From: UBA5070 sp035352895
Lineage (GTDB): Bacteria; Fibrobacterota; Fibrobacteria; UBA5070
Reading direction: 5' to 3'
DNA: 41,838 bases
Assembly: GCA_035352895.1 (NCBI GenBank)
Contig: DAOPYN010000039.1
Location: 1 to 41,838 of the forward strand
Shown: piece after piece, positions 31,021-39,476 of the stretch
How positions within the stretch are numbered: position 1 is the stretch's first letter
How the letters are laid out: the number at the start of each line of letters is the position of its first letter
Notes under the pieces: generated by a model
Seen by the model: only the letters and a program-made list of their open reading frames with translations
Database searches by the model: none
What the model was told of the DNA's origin: nothing
Translations under genes and position numbers: made by a program

Positions 31021-32280
31021 ATGAGGAAGCTCTTAGAGAATGTTTCGTTTCTCTCAATCAGCCAAGCATTATCTTATGGAGTCCCTCTCCTTACCATCCC
31101 CGTTCTCATCCGAGCTTTTGGGACAGATGGTTTCGGAAGGTACACATTGTCCCTTGCAGTCTCCCTCTTTCTCCAAATTCCGATGGAATATGGGTTCAAC
31201 CTTACCGCCACTCGCCAAGCCGCTAGAATTCGAGAAAATCGAATCGAGCTAAATTCACTGTTCTGGTCGGTTTTTTGGACAAAGGCGGCAATTGGGGTCG
31301 CTGCGGGAATTGTGGTTGCGATTTTTGTTCGATTTGTTCCCACACTGAATGTGTTATCCGATTCCATTTTTTTAGCCTGCGCGGGCGCCTTCATCGCGGC
31401 CTTTTTCCCAACTTGGCTTCTCCAAGGGTTGGAGAATTTTAAAAGTCTAGCCTTGGTCAATTCCCTTTGGAAAATAATCAATGGCGTATTTATTGTTTTC
31501 CTGATCCGAAGCCCCTCTCAAATCCCCCTCCTGCTGGGCTTCTGTGCCGCCACGAGCTTGCTTTTTGTCGTCCTAGCCCATTTGCCAGCCTTGGATTCCT
31601 TTTCGGCAAGGATGGAGCTTCCGACATTAGGTATCATTCAAAACCAGCTCAGTGAAGGCTTAAAAGTTTTTCTTTCACAAGTTGGCTTTCTATTGTATGC
31701 GAATACGAATGTTTTTCTTTTGTCCGTTCTTTCCGATCAATTTTCCGTTGGCGCCTATGCGATAGCGGAAAAAATCATCAGAGCCGCATCCATGATGACT
31801 TATGCGATTTCCCAAGCCATATTTCCGATTTCCACGCGAAAATTCTCGCAAGACGCATTGGAAGGGCTTCTATTTATTCAAAAAGCCCTTTCACTTTCAA
31901 CACCCCTTGTTTTCGGAGGCTGCGTTATTCTTTTCGCCTTTCCATCGGAAATCGTACGTCTCGCATCTGGTGAGGCAAATGATATTGCCTCCCAAAGCCT
32001 AAGAATACTGGCATTCGCTCCGCTATCCATTTTTCTCGCGAACACCTTCGGGTCACAGATCCTCCTCTCCAAAGGAAAGGACAATGACTACTTGGCGGGA
32101 ACATTAATATCTGGGGTGTTTTCGTTAGCGCTTCAATCTCTCTTACTTATCCCAAAATTCAGTGCCCTCGGAGCTTCTGCCGGCTTGTTTATTTCAGAAA
32201 CAATTATTCTCTTGTTCTACGTCTACAGAGTGAACAAGTACTTTGGGGAGATATACTTCCGCAAAAGGCACTCTGCATAA
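31021..32280 (+). CDS. Lipid-linked oligosaccharide flippase (Wzx-like)
   Basis: A 419-residue membrane protein with about twelve to fourteen spans. The N-terminus (NVSFLSISQALSYGVPLLTIPVLIRAFGTDGFGRYTLSLAV) is the typical RfbX/Wzx opening. GLKVFLSQVGFLLYANTNVFLLSVLSD and AYAIAEKIIRA correspond to conserved segments of the MOP superfamily. It moves undecaprenyl-linked repeat units across the inner membrane for the Wzy polymerase. GAGG lies 6 bp before the ATG. It is the last gene of the four-gene AT-rich operon and is followed by a stem-loop. Confidence 0.88.
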   Translation: MRKLLENVSFLSISQALSYGVPLLTIPVLIRAFGTDGFGRYTLSLAVSLFLQIPMEYGFNLTATRQAARIRENRIELNSLFWSVFWTKAAIGVAAGIVVAIFVRFVPTLNVLSDSIFLACAGAFIAAFFPTWLLQGLENFKSLALVNSLWKIINGVFIVFLIRSPSQIPLLLGFCAATSLLFVVLAHLPALDSFSARMELPTLGIIQNQLSEGLKVFLSQVGFLLYANTNVFLLSVLSDQFSVGAYAIAEKIIRAASMMTYAISQAIFPISTRKFSQDALEGLLFIQKALSLSTPLVFGGCVILFAFPSEIVRLASGEANDIASQSLRILAFAPLSIFLANTFGSQILLSKGKDNDYLAGTLISGVFSLALQSLLLIPKFSALGASAGLFISETIILLFYVYRVNKYFGEIYFRKRHSA

Positions 32281-32301
32281 ACAGCAAGAGTGCGTTGGAG
32301 C

Positions 32302-32329
32302 ATTGCTGGCGGCGATTACCGCCAGCAAT
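32302..32329. terminator. Stem-loop between convergent genes
   Basis: ATTGCTGGCGG (32302-32312) and CCGCCAGCAAT (32319-32329) form an 11-bp perfect stem with a 6-nt loop between the flippase gene and the convergent methyltransferase gene. It probably ends both transcripts although a T-run is lacking. Confidence 0.7.
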
Positions 32330-32340
32330 CAGACTGAAGC

Positions 32341-33183
32341 CTATTTTGGCTCAAGAATTGCAGAAATTGCTGGCCCAGAGGAATTGGATGCATCCATTTC
32401 TTTCACGATTTTCCAGCCTGCAGAATCAATTGCCTGCCGCAGCCCATCTTCATCTAGCCATTCTGAATAACGGGCATTTCCTCCAAAGAATCCACCGCTG
32501 AAAACAGAGCCTCCATATTCATGTCGATGCAGCTGCACCTTCTTTCCACCGGCAACGTCACCTGTGCGGGTACTGGAAAACCGAAGCCAGGTGTCGGGAT
32601 GGCTTTCTTTCATCCCTTTGCTCCAATAATGCGTCCACAAGAACATGGGTCCGTTTACCCGTTGACGCAGAGATTGGAATACCAAATGAGGGTCTCTCAA
32701 GTGGTAGAAAACTCCACACGCAATTGCAAAGTCAAAAGTTTTCCCGGGTTCTTGCAAATACTTAACAAAGTCCCCAAAAACAAATTTTGCTTTTTGGAGC
32801 CCAAGGAGCTCTTTGACAACCAAGCACTTTAGATAGGCTCGCCCATTGGATTCAATTCCAAGGATTTCTTCTGCTCCTGCCTTTTCGAGCATTGCTGTAT
32901 GACCGCCTTCAAGTGGCCCCAACTCCAATCCATATTTCCCTTGGAGCCCGGAGGTGCTATTAACGTGATCGATGAACCACTGGATTCGGGGATCGCAGAA
33001 AAGATCCTCCCTTGGTCCGGACACCACATTTTCGAGAGGAATTTTTGATGCCCAGTCCCCTTTGAAGAGGTCAACCGCCTTTTGACTGGAAGGCAGTTGA
33101 TCGGAGAAGATTGAGGGGAACCTCTCCCGAGTTTTGATCGCCCTGATTCCATATCCTACGATTTGTTTGATTCGAATCAACAT
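32341..33183 (-). CDS. Class I SAM-dependent methyltransferase
   Basis: A 280-residue methyltransferase. The SAM-binding motif I is YGLELGPLEGGHTAML, motif II is EEILGIESNGRAYLK, then FVFGDFVKYL and the acidic region DFAIACGVFYHLRDPHL. The pattern is close to CmoB/DUF1698-type enzymes. In this locus it is likely to methylate a sugar or a lipid-linked glycan, but the substrate is unknown. ATG 33183 has AAAGG about 9 bp upstream. Base composition is AT-rich like the four genes before it, so it belongs to the same acquired block although it is on the other strand. Confidence 0.8.
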   Translation of the reverse strand: MLIRIKQIVGYGIRAIKTRERFPSIFSDQLPSSQKAVDLFKGDWASKIPLENVVSGPREDLFCDPRIQWFIDHVNSTSGLQGKYGLELGPLEGGHTAMLEKAGAEEILGIESNGRAYLKCLVVKELLGLQKAKFVFGDFVKYLQEPGKTFDFAIACGVFYHLRDPHLVFQSLRQRVNGPMFLWTHYWSKGMKESHPDTWLRFSSTRTGDVAGGKKVQLHRHEYGGSVFSGGFFGGNARYSEWLDEDGLRQAIDSAGWKIVKEMDASNSSGPAISAILEPK

Positions 33184-33634
33184 GGAATTCGACCTTTCTA
33201 TAGGTATTTGTCAATTCAGCTGGAAAAGCCTGTGCTTTTTCTGCGCCACCCTCATTGGGTCAGTTAGGCCACAGGCCCTGGCATGCAAGCCAAAAAATTT
33301 AGCACATTTTTTAGATCTGATGGCGAAAGCCACCCCCGCTTAGAGTTTTCATGGCCCGAGATTTGCTTTGCTTCTGCAGCAATGCGAGCACCTCATTATA
33401 CCGCGTGAGGATAGGTGACTCTTGTCACTCCATTTCTATCCCTTGTTTTCGTTTTTCGCGACTCGAATCCCCTTTGAGGACGGATCAAGGTCGTTTCGCA
33501 TTGACTTCCCACCCAAAGATCAAGATGCAGAGGTGATCCCACCGATCCCCTCCGCCTGACCATGCATCCCACGCCATGAGCGAGACCGGAAACATGCCCA
33601 AGAAGCAGCAGCCACCACCTGGGGAAGGTCGAAT
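33184..33634. other. Intergenic stretch at the composition border
   Basis: About 450 bp without a convincing gene. The first half is AT-rich; the second half approaches the GC-rich composition of the rest. AAAAAAT (33292-33298) and ATTTTTT (33306-33312) form a 7-bp inverted repeat. A TTCGAGTC on the minus strand looked like a tRNA T-loop, but no cloverleaf fits. Confidence 0.4.
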
Positions 33635-34870
33635 TCAAACTCCGAGCGCATAGCGCAGCAGCTTTCCCGCCGAAGGTGGAGTCGTGGGCGTGGAGAAGCT
33701 TTCGGGACGTGAAAGTTCCGCGAGAAACGGCTTGGCGACCTGACTCCATCGAACCCGGCGCCCTTCCGCGGAACTGGCTTCGCAAGCGCTTTTCCAGCGA
33801 TCTCCCTGCATGGACAGGATCGCATCGGCCAGAGCGATGTGGTCGCCGTGCGGAACCATTTCCGCAGCACCGCATCGCGCCATCCTTTCCGCCAGTGGAT
33901 CGCCTCCAGCCACCAGCAGTGGCCGGCCGGCCCAGAGGAGATCCAAATATCTTGTCCTCCAGCTCATCGAGCTTTCCAGGGTTCGTTGGTTTCCCATGAT
34001 TCCCGCATGGCAATGCTCGAGCCACGGCGCCAACTCGGTTGGCTTGACCCGCCTGTCGTTGAAAACGATCGACGAGCCCAACAGGTTCGCTTCGGAGGCC
34101 AACCGCAAGGCTTCGTCCAGCGGCCTGTCGTAGTCCCTTGTCGCCTCGTTGCGTCCAGAGAGGAAGAACAGAACATGTGGCGCGCCCCTGTTTCGCAACT
34201 CCACCATGGCTCGGATGACCGTCGGGACATCGAACCAATTCCAGATCCCACCACCCCAGAAGAGGATTGGCCGCCCTTGCATGGATTCCGGGTAGGGATT
34301 CGCCGAACCTTGGGGGGGATTCTCGTCGGGAACGCCCATGGGCATTTCCAAAATCGCCGACGGAAATTGGAACGCCCGCCAAGCCTCCCGATCGGGACGG
34401 CAGACCGCCAATTGCGAGGCGAGGAAGACCCCTTGTCCGGAATGGGATACCCAGATACGCTCCGCTTCCATTGCGAGCAGCCGGTAGCGGAGCATCTTCC
34501 GCCGCCGATCTCCGAGTGATCGCATCCAGGACCAGGTGGGTAGGAAGCTCAAGGTCTCCGGCAAACTCAGGCCGTAGCAGTCCCAGTGGAAAGGCCGCCG
34601 GGACCGCAACAATTCCAAGAGCGATCGCGCCCCGAGAAGCTCGCTTGCGACGATCGCATCTCCGGGGCGAATCTTCGACATGTACCCCGGAGCCAGCTCC
34701 CGGAATTCGATTCCCTCGGGAAAAGTCTGCGTGGATCCCGAAAGGCCATGAACAACCACCTGGTATCCGGCCTCGGCCACCTTGGTCGCCAGGCTCCAAA
34801 TCCGAAGCTCCGGTCCGAGCAGAAGGTCTCCGAACCGACTTCTCGTGAGGAAATGAACGGCACGGGTCAT
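33635..34870 (-). CDS. Glycosyltransferase (GT4-like), paralogue of 36350-37591
   Basis: A 411-residue protein with two Rossmann-like halves. It has an N-terminal acceptor half with MTRAVHFLTRSRFGDLLLGP and AIVASELLGARSLL. The donor half holds GRPILFWGGGIWNWFDVP, HVLFFLSGRN, the LAPWLEHCHAGIM region and RYLDLLWAGRPLLVAGGDPL. These features match the GT4 type, although the classical E-x7-E is not obvious. The gene at 36350-37591 shares the WNWFD, WLEHC and DLLWAG blocks, so the two arose by duplication. It is preceded by a small ORF overlapping its ATG by 4 bp. Its role is presumably sugar addition to the repeat unit; donor and acceptor are unknown. Confidence 0.8.
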   Translation of the reverse strand: MTRAVHFLTRSRFGDLLLGPELRIWSLATKVAEAGYQVVVHGLSGSTQTFPEGIEFRELAPGYMSKIRPGDAIVASELLGARSLLELLRSRRPFHWDCYGLSLPETLSFLPTWSWMRSLGDRRRKMLRYRLLAMEAERIWVSHSGQGVFLASQLAVCRPDREAWRAFQFPSAILEMPMGVPDENPPQGSANPYPESMQGRPILFWGGGIWNWFDVPTVIRAMVELRNRGAPHVLFFLSGRNEATRDYDRPLDEALRLASEANLLGSSIVFNDRRVKPTELAPWLEHCHAGIMGNQRTLESSMSWRTRYLDLLWAGRPLLVAGGDPLAERMARCGAAEMVPHGDHIALADAILSMQGDRWKSACEASSAEGRRVRWSQVAKPFLAELSRPESFSTPTTPPSAGKLLRYALGV

Positions 34871-35256
34871 GGGTCACCAACCTGCTGAAACCAAAGGAAA
34901 CACGACGACTTCCGTCCCTTTTCCGCCTGATCCCTGCTCCCGGTACCGCTGGTCGCCACCCGGCATCCCGCCACTCCCGTTGCGGACGAAGTCAGGACAC
35001 AAGCGGAATCTCGGAGGGGAACTCCCGCCACCTCGAATCCGTGCGATCGGGTTTCGACGATCCTGCGACGAGAACCGATCCGGACGGAAACGCCGGCCAC
35101 CCCCCGGGGAGGCAAGCGGATCGGATCGAGGCTGATGCCTCGGGATTGGAGAAACGGCCCCAAAGAGGAATCGCTTCCGCCAGGATCCGCGCGGCTGACG
35201 GCAGCTTGATCGTGCATGGACATCGAAACGTAGGAAGCCACGACCTCCTTCGGCAT
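34867..35256 (-). CDS. Possible small gene upstream of the glycosyltransferase, doubtful
   Basis: A 129-codon ORF whose TGA overlaps the glycosyltransferase ATG (ATGA). The product (MPKEVVASYVSMSMHDQAAV ... FLWFQQVGDP) matches no family I know. GC at third codon positions looks only moderately raised, so it could equally be non-coding. The coupling-type overlap is the only argument for it. Confidence 0.2.
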   Translation of the reverse strand: MPKEVVASYVSMSMHDQAAVSRADPGGSDSSLGPFLQSRGISLDPIRLPPRGVAGVSVRIGSRRRIVETRSHGFEVAGVPLRDSACVLTSSATGVAGCRVATSGTGSRDQAEKGRKSSCFLWFQQVGDP

Positions 35257-35527
35257 CCCCCGAGGATCGGCAGGCGAAAGGTTCTATGTTGGAATTCAAA
35301 GCAATGCATCCATCTTCGTACTTCGCAAGCGAACATCTTCCCGGATCCATGTCCTGTCGCGCTCCCCATCCCTCCGCATTCCTGGGCAATCGTTCCAGGA
35401 AGCAGGAGACCAGCTCCGGGTCATTGGAAAGACCTCGGGTGGGACTCGCTCGAAGATCGCCACCCAGCTCGCCGGCGAACGCCTTCTCCGCAGGAGTTGC
35501 CAAGGCCACATCGAGGAGCTCGCAGAA
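34871..35527. other. About 650 bp without a clear gene
   Basis: Between divergent sugar genes. Several overlapping ORFs are open on both strands, as expected in GC-rich DNA, but none shows a recognisable motif. It should contain the promoters of the two flanking genes and may hold a decayed gene. Confidence 0.35.
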
Positions 35528-36304
35528 ATGATCCCAGCGTTCATCACCCGTCGCATCAGCGAACGACGACGCCAACGGTTCCTCTCCAAAATCGACTCCT
35601 CCCAGCCGGGACTGGAGATAGGCCCCTGCCACAACGGCATCGCCAGGAAGGAGGCGTTCCCAAGCGTCAAGATCCTGGACCACCTGGATCAGGCCGGCCT
35701 GGTGGCGAAGTACTCCAGCCATGCCCACGTCGACGTGTCGAAGATCGAACCTGTGGATTTCGTCTGGTCGGGGGAGCCCCTTCCCGATCTGGTCGGTTCC
35801 GACCGCTTCCACTGGATCATCGCCAGCCACGTCATCGAACACGTGCCCGATCCCATCCGCTTCATCCAGCAGTGCCTGGACCTCCTGGTCCCTGGAGGCG
35901 TCCTCCTTCTGGCAGTCCCCGATCGCCGCCGCACCTTCGATTTCCTGCGCCCTTCCACCGGGACCGGGGAAATCGTGGACGCATTCGTCCAGAAGTCCAC
36001 CCGACCCACCCCCGGCCAGGTGGCGGAGCACTTCCTTTCCGTCGCCCGCAAAGGTTCGAAGACCTCCTGGCCCTCCATGCGTCCCGGCCCGACCGTGCGC
36101 ATCCACTCCGTCGAAGAAGCACGGCAGGCATTTCAGCAAGCTTCCGAGTGCCACTACGTGGATGTCCACATCTGGAAATTCTCGCCCGAATCCTTCCGGG
36201 AAGTCTTTGCCGATGTGCACCGGCTCGGGCTTCTTCCCTGTGTGCCATCGGTCTTCGCATCGGCCTTGTCGATGGAATTCTTCGCCGTCATCCAGCGCAA
36301 CTAG
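35528..36304 (+). CDS. Class I SAM-dependent methyltransferase
   Basis: A 258-residue methyltransferase of the Methyltransf_11 type. Motif I is GLEIGPCHNGIARKE, followed by a motif-II-like VKILDHLDQAGL. The catalytic-side block WIIASHVIEHVPDPIRFIQQCLDLLVPGG carries the 'ASHVIEHV.DP' signature common in glycan-locus methyltransferases. The C-terminal part has additional beta strands. It lies 45 bp upstream of a glycosyltransferase on the same strand, so they are likely co-transcribed; GAGGAG lies 9 bp before the ATG. The substrate is unknown. Confidence 0.82.
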   Translation: MIPAFITRRISERRRQRFLSKIDSSQPGLEIGPCHNGIARKEAFPSVKILDHLDQAGLVAKYSSHAHVDVSKIEPVDFVWSGEPLPDLVGSDRFHWIIASHVIEHVPDPIRFIQQCLDLLVPGGVLLLAVPDRRRTFDFLRPSTGTGEIVDAFVQKSTRPTPGQVAEHFLSVARKGSKTSWPSMRPGPTVRIHSVEEARQAFQQASECHYVDVHIWKFSPESFREVFADVHRLGLLPCVPSVFASALSMEFFAVIQRN

Positions 36305-36349
36305 GATCCCACCGGCACCTTCCGAACCCTTGCGACAGGAAATCCAACC

Positions 36350-37591
36350 ATGACTCGTCGCGTCTGGCTCCTCACCGGGAAAGCCCTCGGCAAAGGCCTT
36401 CTGGGGCCGGCGATCCGCCTGAAGGCCTTGGCCGAATTCGCTTCGCGGGAAGGGCACGAGGTCCATGCGGTGGTTGATTCCCCGGAAACCAACCCACTTC
36501 CCGACTCCGTCCAGTTGCACGACCTCCGCGGATTCGACCTGGGCCGCATCCGACCCGGTGATGGCTTGGTCGTGAGCCCATACCTCTCCGCGACCACCGC
36601 CTGGAGGATCCTCCGTTCGGACCTTCCCTTCCATCTGGATCTCTACTGCGTCACCGCCACGGAGCAGATGGCGCTTTGGGCACGCAGTCCGGGAAAGGCT
36701 CGCGACACCGAGCGCGCCAAACTGCGCAGGCGTTATCTGCTCCATGCGATGAGGGCCGAGGCCATCTACGTCTCGTGCATGGAGCAATGGCTGGTGGTGG
36801 CGGGGATGTTCCTATCGGAACGCGATTGGCGCCGTGGAGGCTTGGCGGACTCCCTGACCCGCAAGGTTCGGGAAGTTCCGATGGGTGTACCCGAAAAACC
36901 TTTCCCCAGCGGATCGGAGAACCCCTATCCAGCTCCTTTGCGGAACCGGCCGGTCTTCCTCTGGGGGGGAAGTCTTTGGAATTGGTTCGATCTCCCTTGC
37001 CTCGTCGAGGCGTTCCGGATCCTCCACCAACGCGGGAGCGATGCGGCCTTGTTCTTCCTGTCCGGCGGCAACCGCACGGAGCGGTCCAGCGAGGACGATC
37101 CCGTCCGCTGGGTACAGGAAAACGCCTCCGGGCTCGGACTTCTCGGGAAGAACGTGTTCTTCAACGAAGTCTCGGTGTCTCCCGATGGTTTGGCGCCCTG
37201 GTTGGAACACTGCACCGCCGGAATCCTGACCAACCCCGCCTCCTTGGAGTCCTTGTCCAGTTGGCGTACCCGAGTCCTGGATCTCCTGTGGGCCGGAAAA
37301 CCTCTCGTCGCTTCGGGACGCGACCCCTTGGGGGATCGCATGTCCAGAGCTGGAGCTTCCCTGGCAACCCTGGCCGGCGATGCCCGAGGGCTTGCCGATT
37401 CCATCGCATCGTTGGCGGCTGATCCCGCCAAATGCCGTGCGATGGGGGTGTCGACGGCCCAACTTGCCCGGGAATTGTCCTGGAGTCGGAATCTCGCTCC
37501 CTTCCTCGGCGCCCTCGCGGATCCGACAGCCTTCCGCGACCACGGCATCCATCCGGGGTGGATGGATGCCGTGCGCTATTTCGCCGGCTGA
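36350..37591 (+). CDS. Glycosyltransferase (GT4-like), paralogue of 33635-34870
   Basis: A 413-residue protein with the same block order as its paralogue: GLLGPAIRLKALAEFA and IRPGDGLVVSPYLSA in the first half, then RPVFLWGGSLWNWFDLP, AALFFLSGGNRT, LAPWLEHCTAGILTNP and RVLDLLWAGKPLVASGRDPLGDR in the second. It probably transfers a sugar in the same pathway. AGGAAA lies 8 bp before ATG 36350. The 3' end overlaps the convergent GT2 gene by 16 bp. Confidence 0.8.
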   Translation: MTRRVWLLTGKALGKGLLGPAIRLKALAEFASREGHEVHAVVDSPETNPLPDSVQLHDLRGFDLGRIRPGDGLVVSPYLSATTAWRILRSDLPFHLDLYCVTATEQMALWARSPGKARDTERAKLRRRYLLHAMRAEAIYVSCMEQWLVVAGMFLSERDWRRGGLADSLTRKVREVPMGVPEKPFPSGSENPYPAPLRNRPVFLWGGSLWNWFDLPCLVEAFRILHQRGSDAALFFLSGGNRTERSSEDDPVRWVQENASGLGLLGKNVFFNEVSVSPDGLAPWLEHCTAGILTNPASLESLSSWRTRVLDLLWAGKPLVASGRDPLGDRMSRAGASLATLAGDARGLADSIASLAADPAKCRAMGVSTAQLARELSWSRNLAPFLGALADPTAFRDHGIHPGWMDAVRYFAG

Positions 37592-38580
37592 TTCCCCTCT
37601 TGGGGAAACGGAGGCAGCCTTCCGGAAGCACCCAACCGGAAGGCCTTCCAGGTGAGCCAACCGCGTCGGAAGGCGCGCAAGGGCCTGCGCTCGATCGCCG
37701 CGACCCGCAGGGACTGCAGCACCGCCCAGAGGGCGACGTTGAAATGCCACTCGAAACCGCCATGGCCCAGACCCCGCTCCACCCAGGCGCGATTGCGCGT
37801 CGCGTACCACAGTCGCCTCGCCTCGGTCCGATCGGAGAACAAAGGACTGACTTTCGGGCCGGAGCTGCCACCACAGGGCGATTCCAGATCCTGGATGACG
37901 GCCGAGGGCACCAGCCAGGCGTCGAAACCCGCGCCGATGGCTCGCTGGGACCAATCGGAATCGTCGTGGTACACGAAGAGTTCGGATTTGGGAAGAATGC
38001 CGCGGCGCACCACCTCGGAGGGAACCAGCGCTCCTCCGTACCCGAAGTAGGCCAAGGGAAGGCATCCGTTTCTGGGAGCGATTCCCAGGTGGCTCCCTCC
38101 AGGGGTACCGCGCCAGTGGAAGGCCATGAAGCTGTTGCGCCGGATGGGCCGACTTCCGCCTCGGAGGAGGATCTCCTGGAATTCCGGTCGATCGGGACGA
38201 TTGGCGACCACGATGGAGCAGGGCCCCAGTTGCCTGCGGGATTCCAGCAAACTCTCCAGACACCCGACCTCTGGACAATTATCGTCATCCAGGAGCCAGA
38301 CCAGTCCCGCCATGGAGGCGGCTTCCACCAGGCCCGCCCGATATCCACCGGCCGATCCGAGGTTCGCGCCAAGATCCAGCCTTCGGACCTCCGGATCCGT
38401 CGAGCCCTCCTCCGCCGGATACGGTTCCGAGGACCCGTTGTCGACCACCAGGATGCGGCCGGGACGGATCGACCCCTCGCGCAAGGCGCGGACGACCTTC
38501 TCCACGTGGTGACGACGGCGGCCATAGGTGAGGATGAGAGCCACCACGTCCGCGATTCCGGCCATCGAAGCGGAAGACAT
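37576..38580 (-). CDS. Family 2 glycosyltransferase (rhamnosyl/galactofuranosyl-transferase type)
   Basis: A 334-residue GT-A enzyme. VVALILTYGRRRHHVEKVVRAL, ILVVDNGSSE, LGANLGSAGGYRAGL and the metal-binding WLLDDDN are the marks of the GT2 subgroup that includes GlfT2-like and rhamnosyltransferases. Later, FGYGGALVPSEVVRRGILP and YHDDSDWSQRA correspond to the acceptor-side region with the catalytic base. The start overlaps the stop of the preceding methyltransferase gene (TGATG). It is the last gene of a four-gene operon read from right to left. Confidence 0.85.
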   Translation of the reverse strand: MSSASMAGIADVVALILTYGRRRHHVEKVVRALREGSIRPGRILVVDNGSSEPYPAEEGSTDPEVRRLDLGANLGSAGGYRAGLVEAASMAGLVWLLDDDNCPEVGCLESLLESRRQLGPCSIVVANRPDRPEFQEILLRGGSRPIRRNSFMAFHWRGTPGGSHLGIAPRNGCLPLAYFGYGGALVPSEVVRRGILPKSELFVYHDDSDWSQRAIGAGFDAWLVPSAVIQDLESPCGGSSGPKVSPLFSDRTEARRLWYATRNRAWVERGLGHGGFEWHFNVALWAVLQSLRVAAIERRPLRAFRRGWLTWKAFRLGASGRLPPFPQEGNQPAK

Positions 38581-39476
38581 CAACCGACCTTTCGAAGCCC
38601 GACTTCCAGGTTCCCACCCCAGCCGATCCGATCGGCGAACCAAAGGACCCCCGCAGCCAAGTGCCCGACCAGAGGGGGAAGCCTTTCGATGGCCTGGAGC
38701 CAGAACCAATCCTCGCCATGGAAGACCAAGGAAAGCTCCAATCCGCTGGCCTTGGCGAACTCCGCCACCGAGCGGGCCGAATACCCGTGCAGATGGAACG
38801 GAGGGCGGTAGGCGTTCAGCAGGGGACTGGGAGCGCCACGCAGCTTGGACAAAAGCTGCTTGAGATTTCCCAGCAGGGAACGCTCGCGGGGAAAGACCAG
38901 ATAGAGCACCCCTCCCGGCTCCAGCAATCGCTCGGCCTTGCGGAAGTACGCCAAGGGGTCGGAAACATGTTCGAAGACGGAATCGGCGAAAATCAGGGAA
39001 AATTTGTCGTTTTCCGCAAGTTCGAGGAATCCCTCGCCGATCACCGCCAAGCCTTTGCCGCGGAGGACCTTCTGGAAGTCGGGGGAAGGCTCCTGGGCCA
39101 GGACATCCCACCCATTGCCGGCCATGACCGTGCAGAAGTGGGCGTAGATTCCCGAGCCCACCTCGAGCAACCGTCGGCGATCGGTCCGGAGGATGGCTTG
39201 TATCCGCCGGAATCTCGCCTGGGGATTCACGGTTTCGCGGATCCGCCCCCATCGCGGGGAATCCGGAACGAAGTAGCCGTCTCCATACAGAAGCCGGAAA
39301 TCCTCGACGGACCAGGAAGGCATCGGATCGATCCGCAAGTGGCCGCAACCCGCGCATTGGAGCACCTGCGAGTTCGCGGGAGCTCCCACCGGATCCTTGC
39401 GGAGGTCGGGCTTTCCCAACGAGGAGGCTCGGGCGTTTCCGCAGGCGGGACAGGGGCCGGACTGGTACTGAGGCAT
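38580..39476 (-). CDS. Zinc-ribbon class I methyltransferase
   Basis: A 298-residue enzyme. The N-terminus carries two CxxC pairs (CPACGN and CAGCGH) of the zinc-binding domain often found in sugar C- or O-methyltransferases. The SAM fold follows: RRLLEVGSGIYAHFCTVMAG (motif I), DVLAQEPSPDF and FADSVFEHVSDPLAYFRKAERLLEPGGVLYLV. It resembles the Methyltransf_23 group with hypermodified-glycan roles. The ATG at 39476 overlaps the preceding stop (TGATG). It probably modifies a sugar in the glycan built by the flanking transferases. Confidence 0.85.
   Translation of the reverse strand: MPQYQSGPCPACGNARASSLGKPDLRKDPVGAPANSQVLQCAGCGHLRIDPMPSWSVEDFRLLYGDGYFVPDSPRWGRIRETVNPQARFRRIQAILRTDRRRLLEVGSGIYAHFCTVMAGNGWDVLAQEPSPDFQKVLRGKGLAVIGEGFLELAENDKFSLIFADSVFEHVSDPLAYFRKAERLLEPGGVLYLVFPRERSLLGNLKQLLSKLRGAPSPLLNAYRPPFHLHGYSARSVAEFAKASGLELSLVFHGEDWFWLQAIERLPPLVGHLAAGVLWFADRIGWGGNLEVGLRKVG

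Noticed and set aside
33450..33490. Minus-strand TTCGAGTC resembling a tRNA T-loop
   Set aside because: No acceptor, anticodon or T-stem pairing can be made around it.
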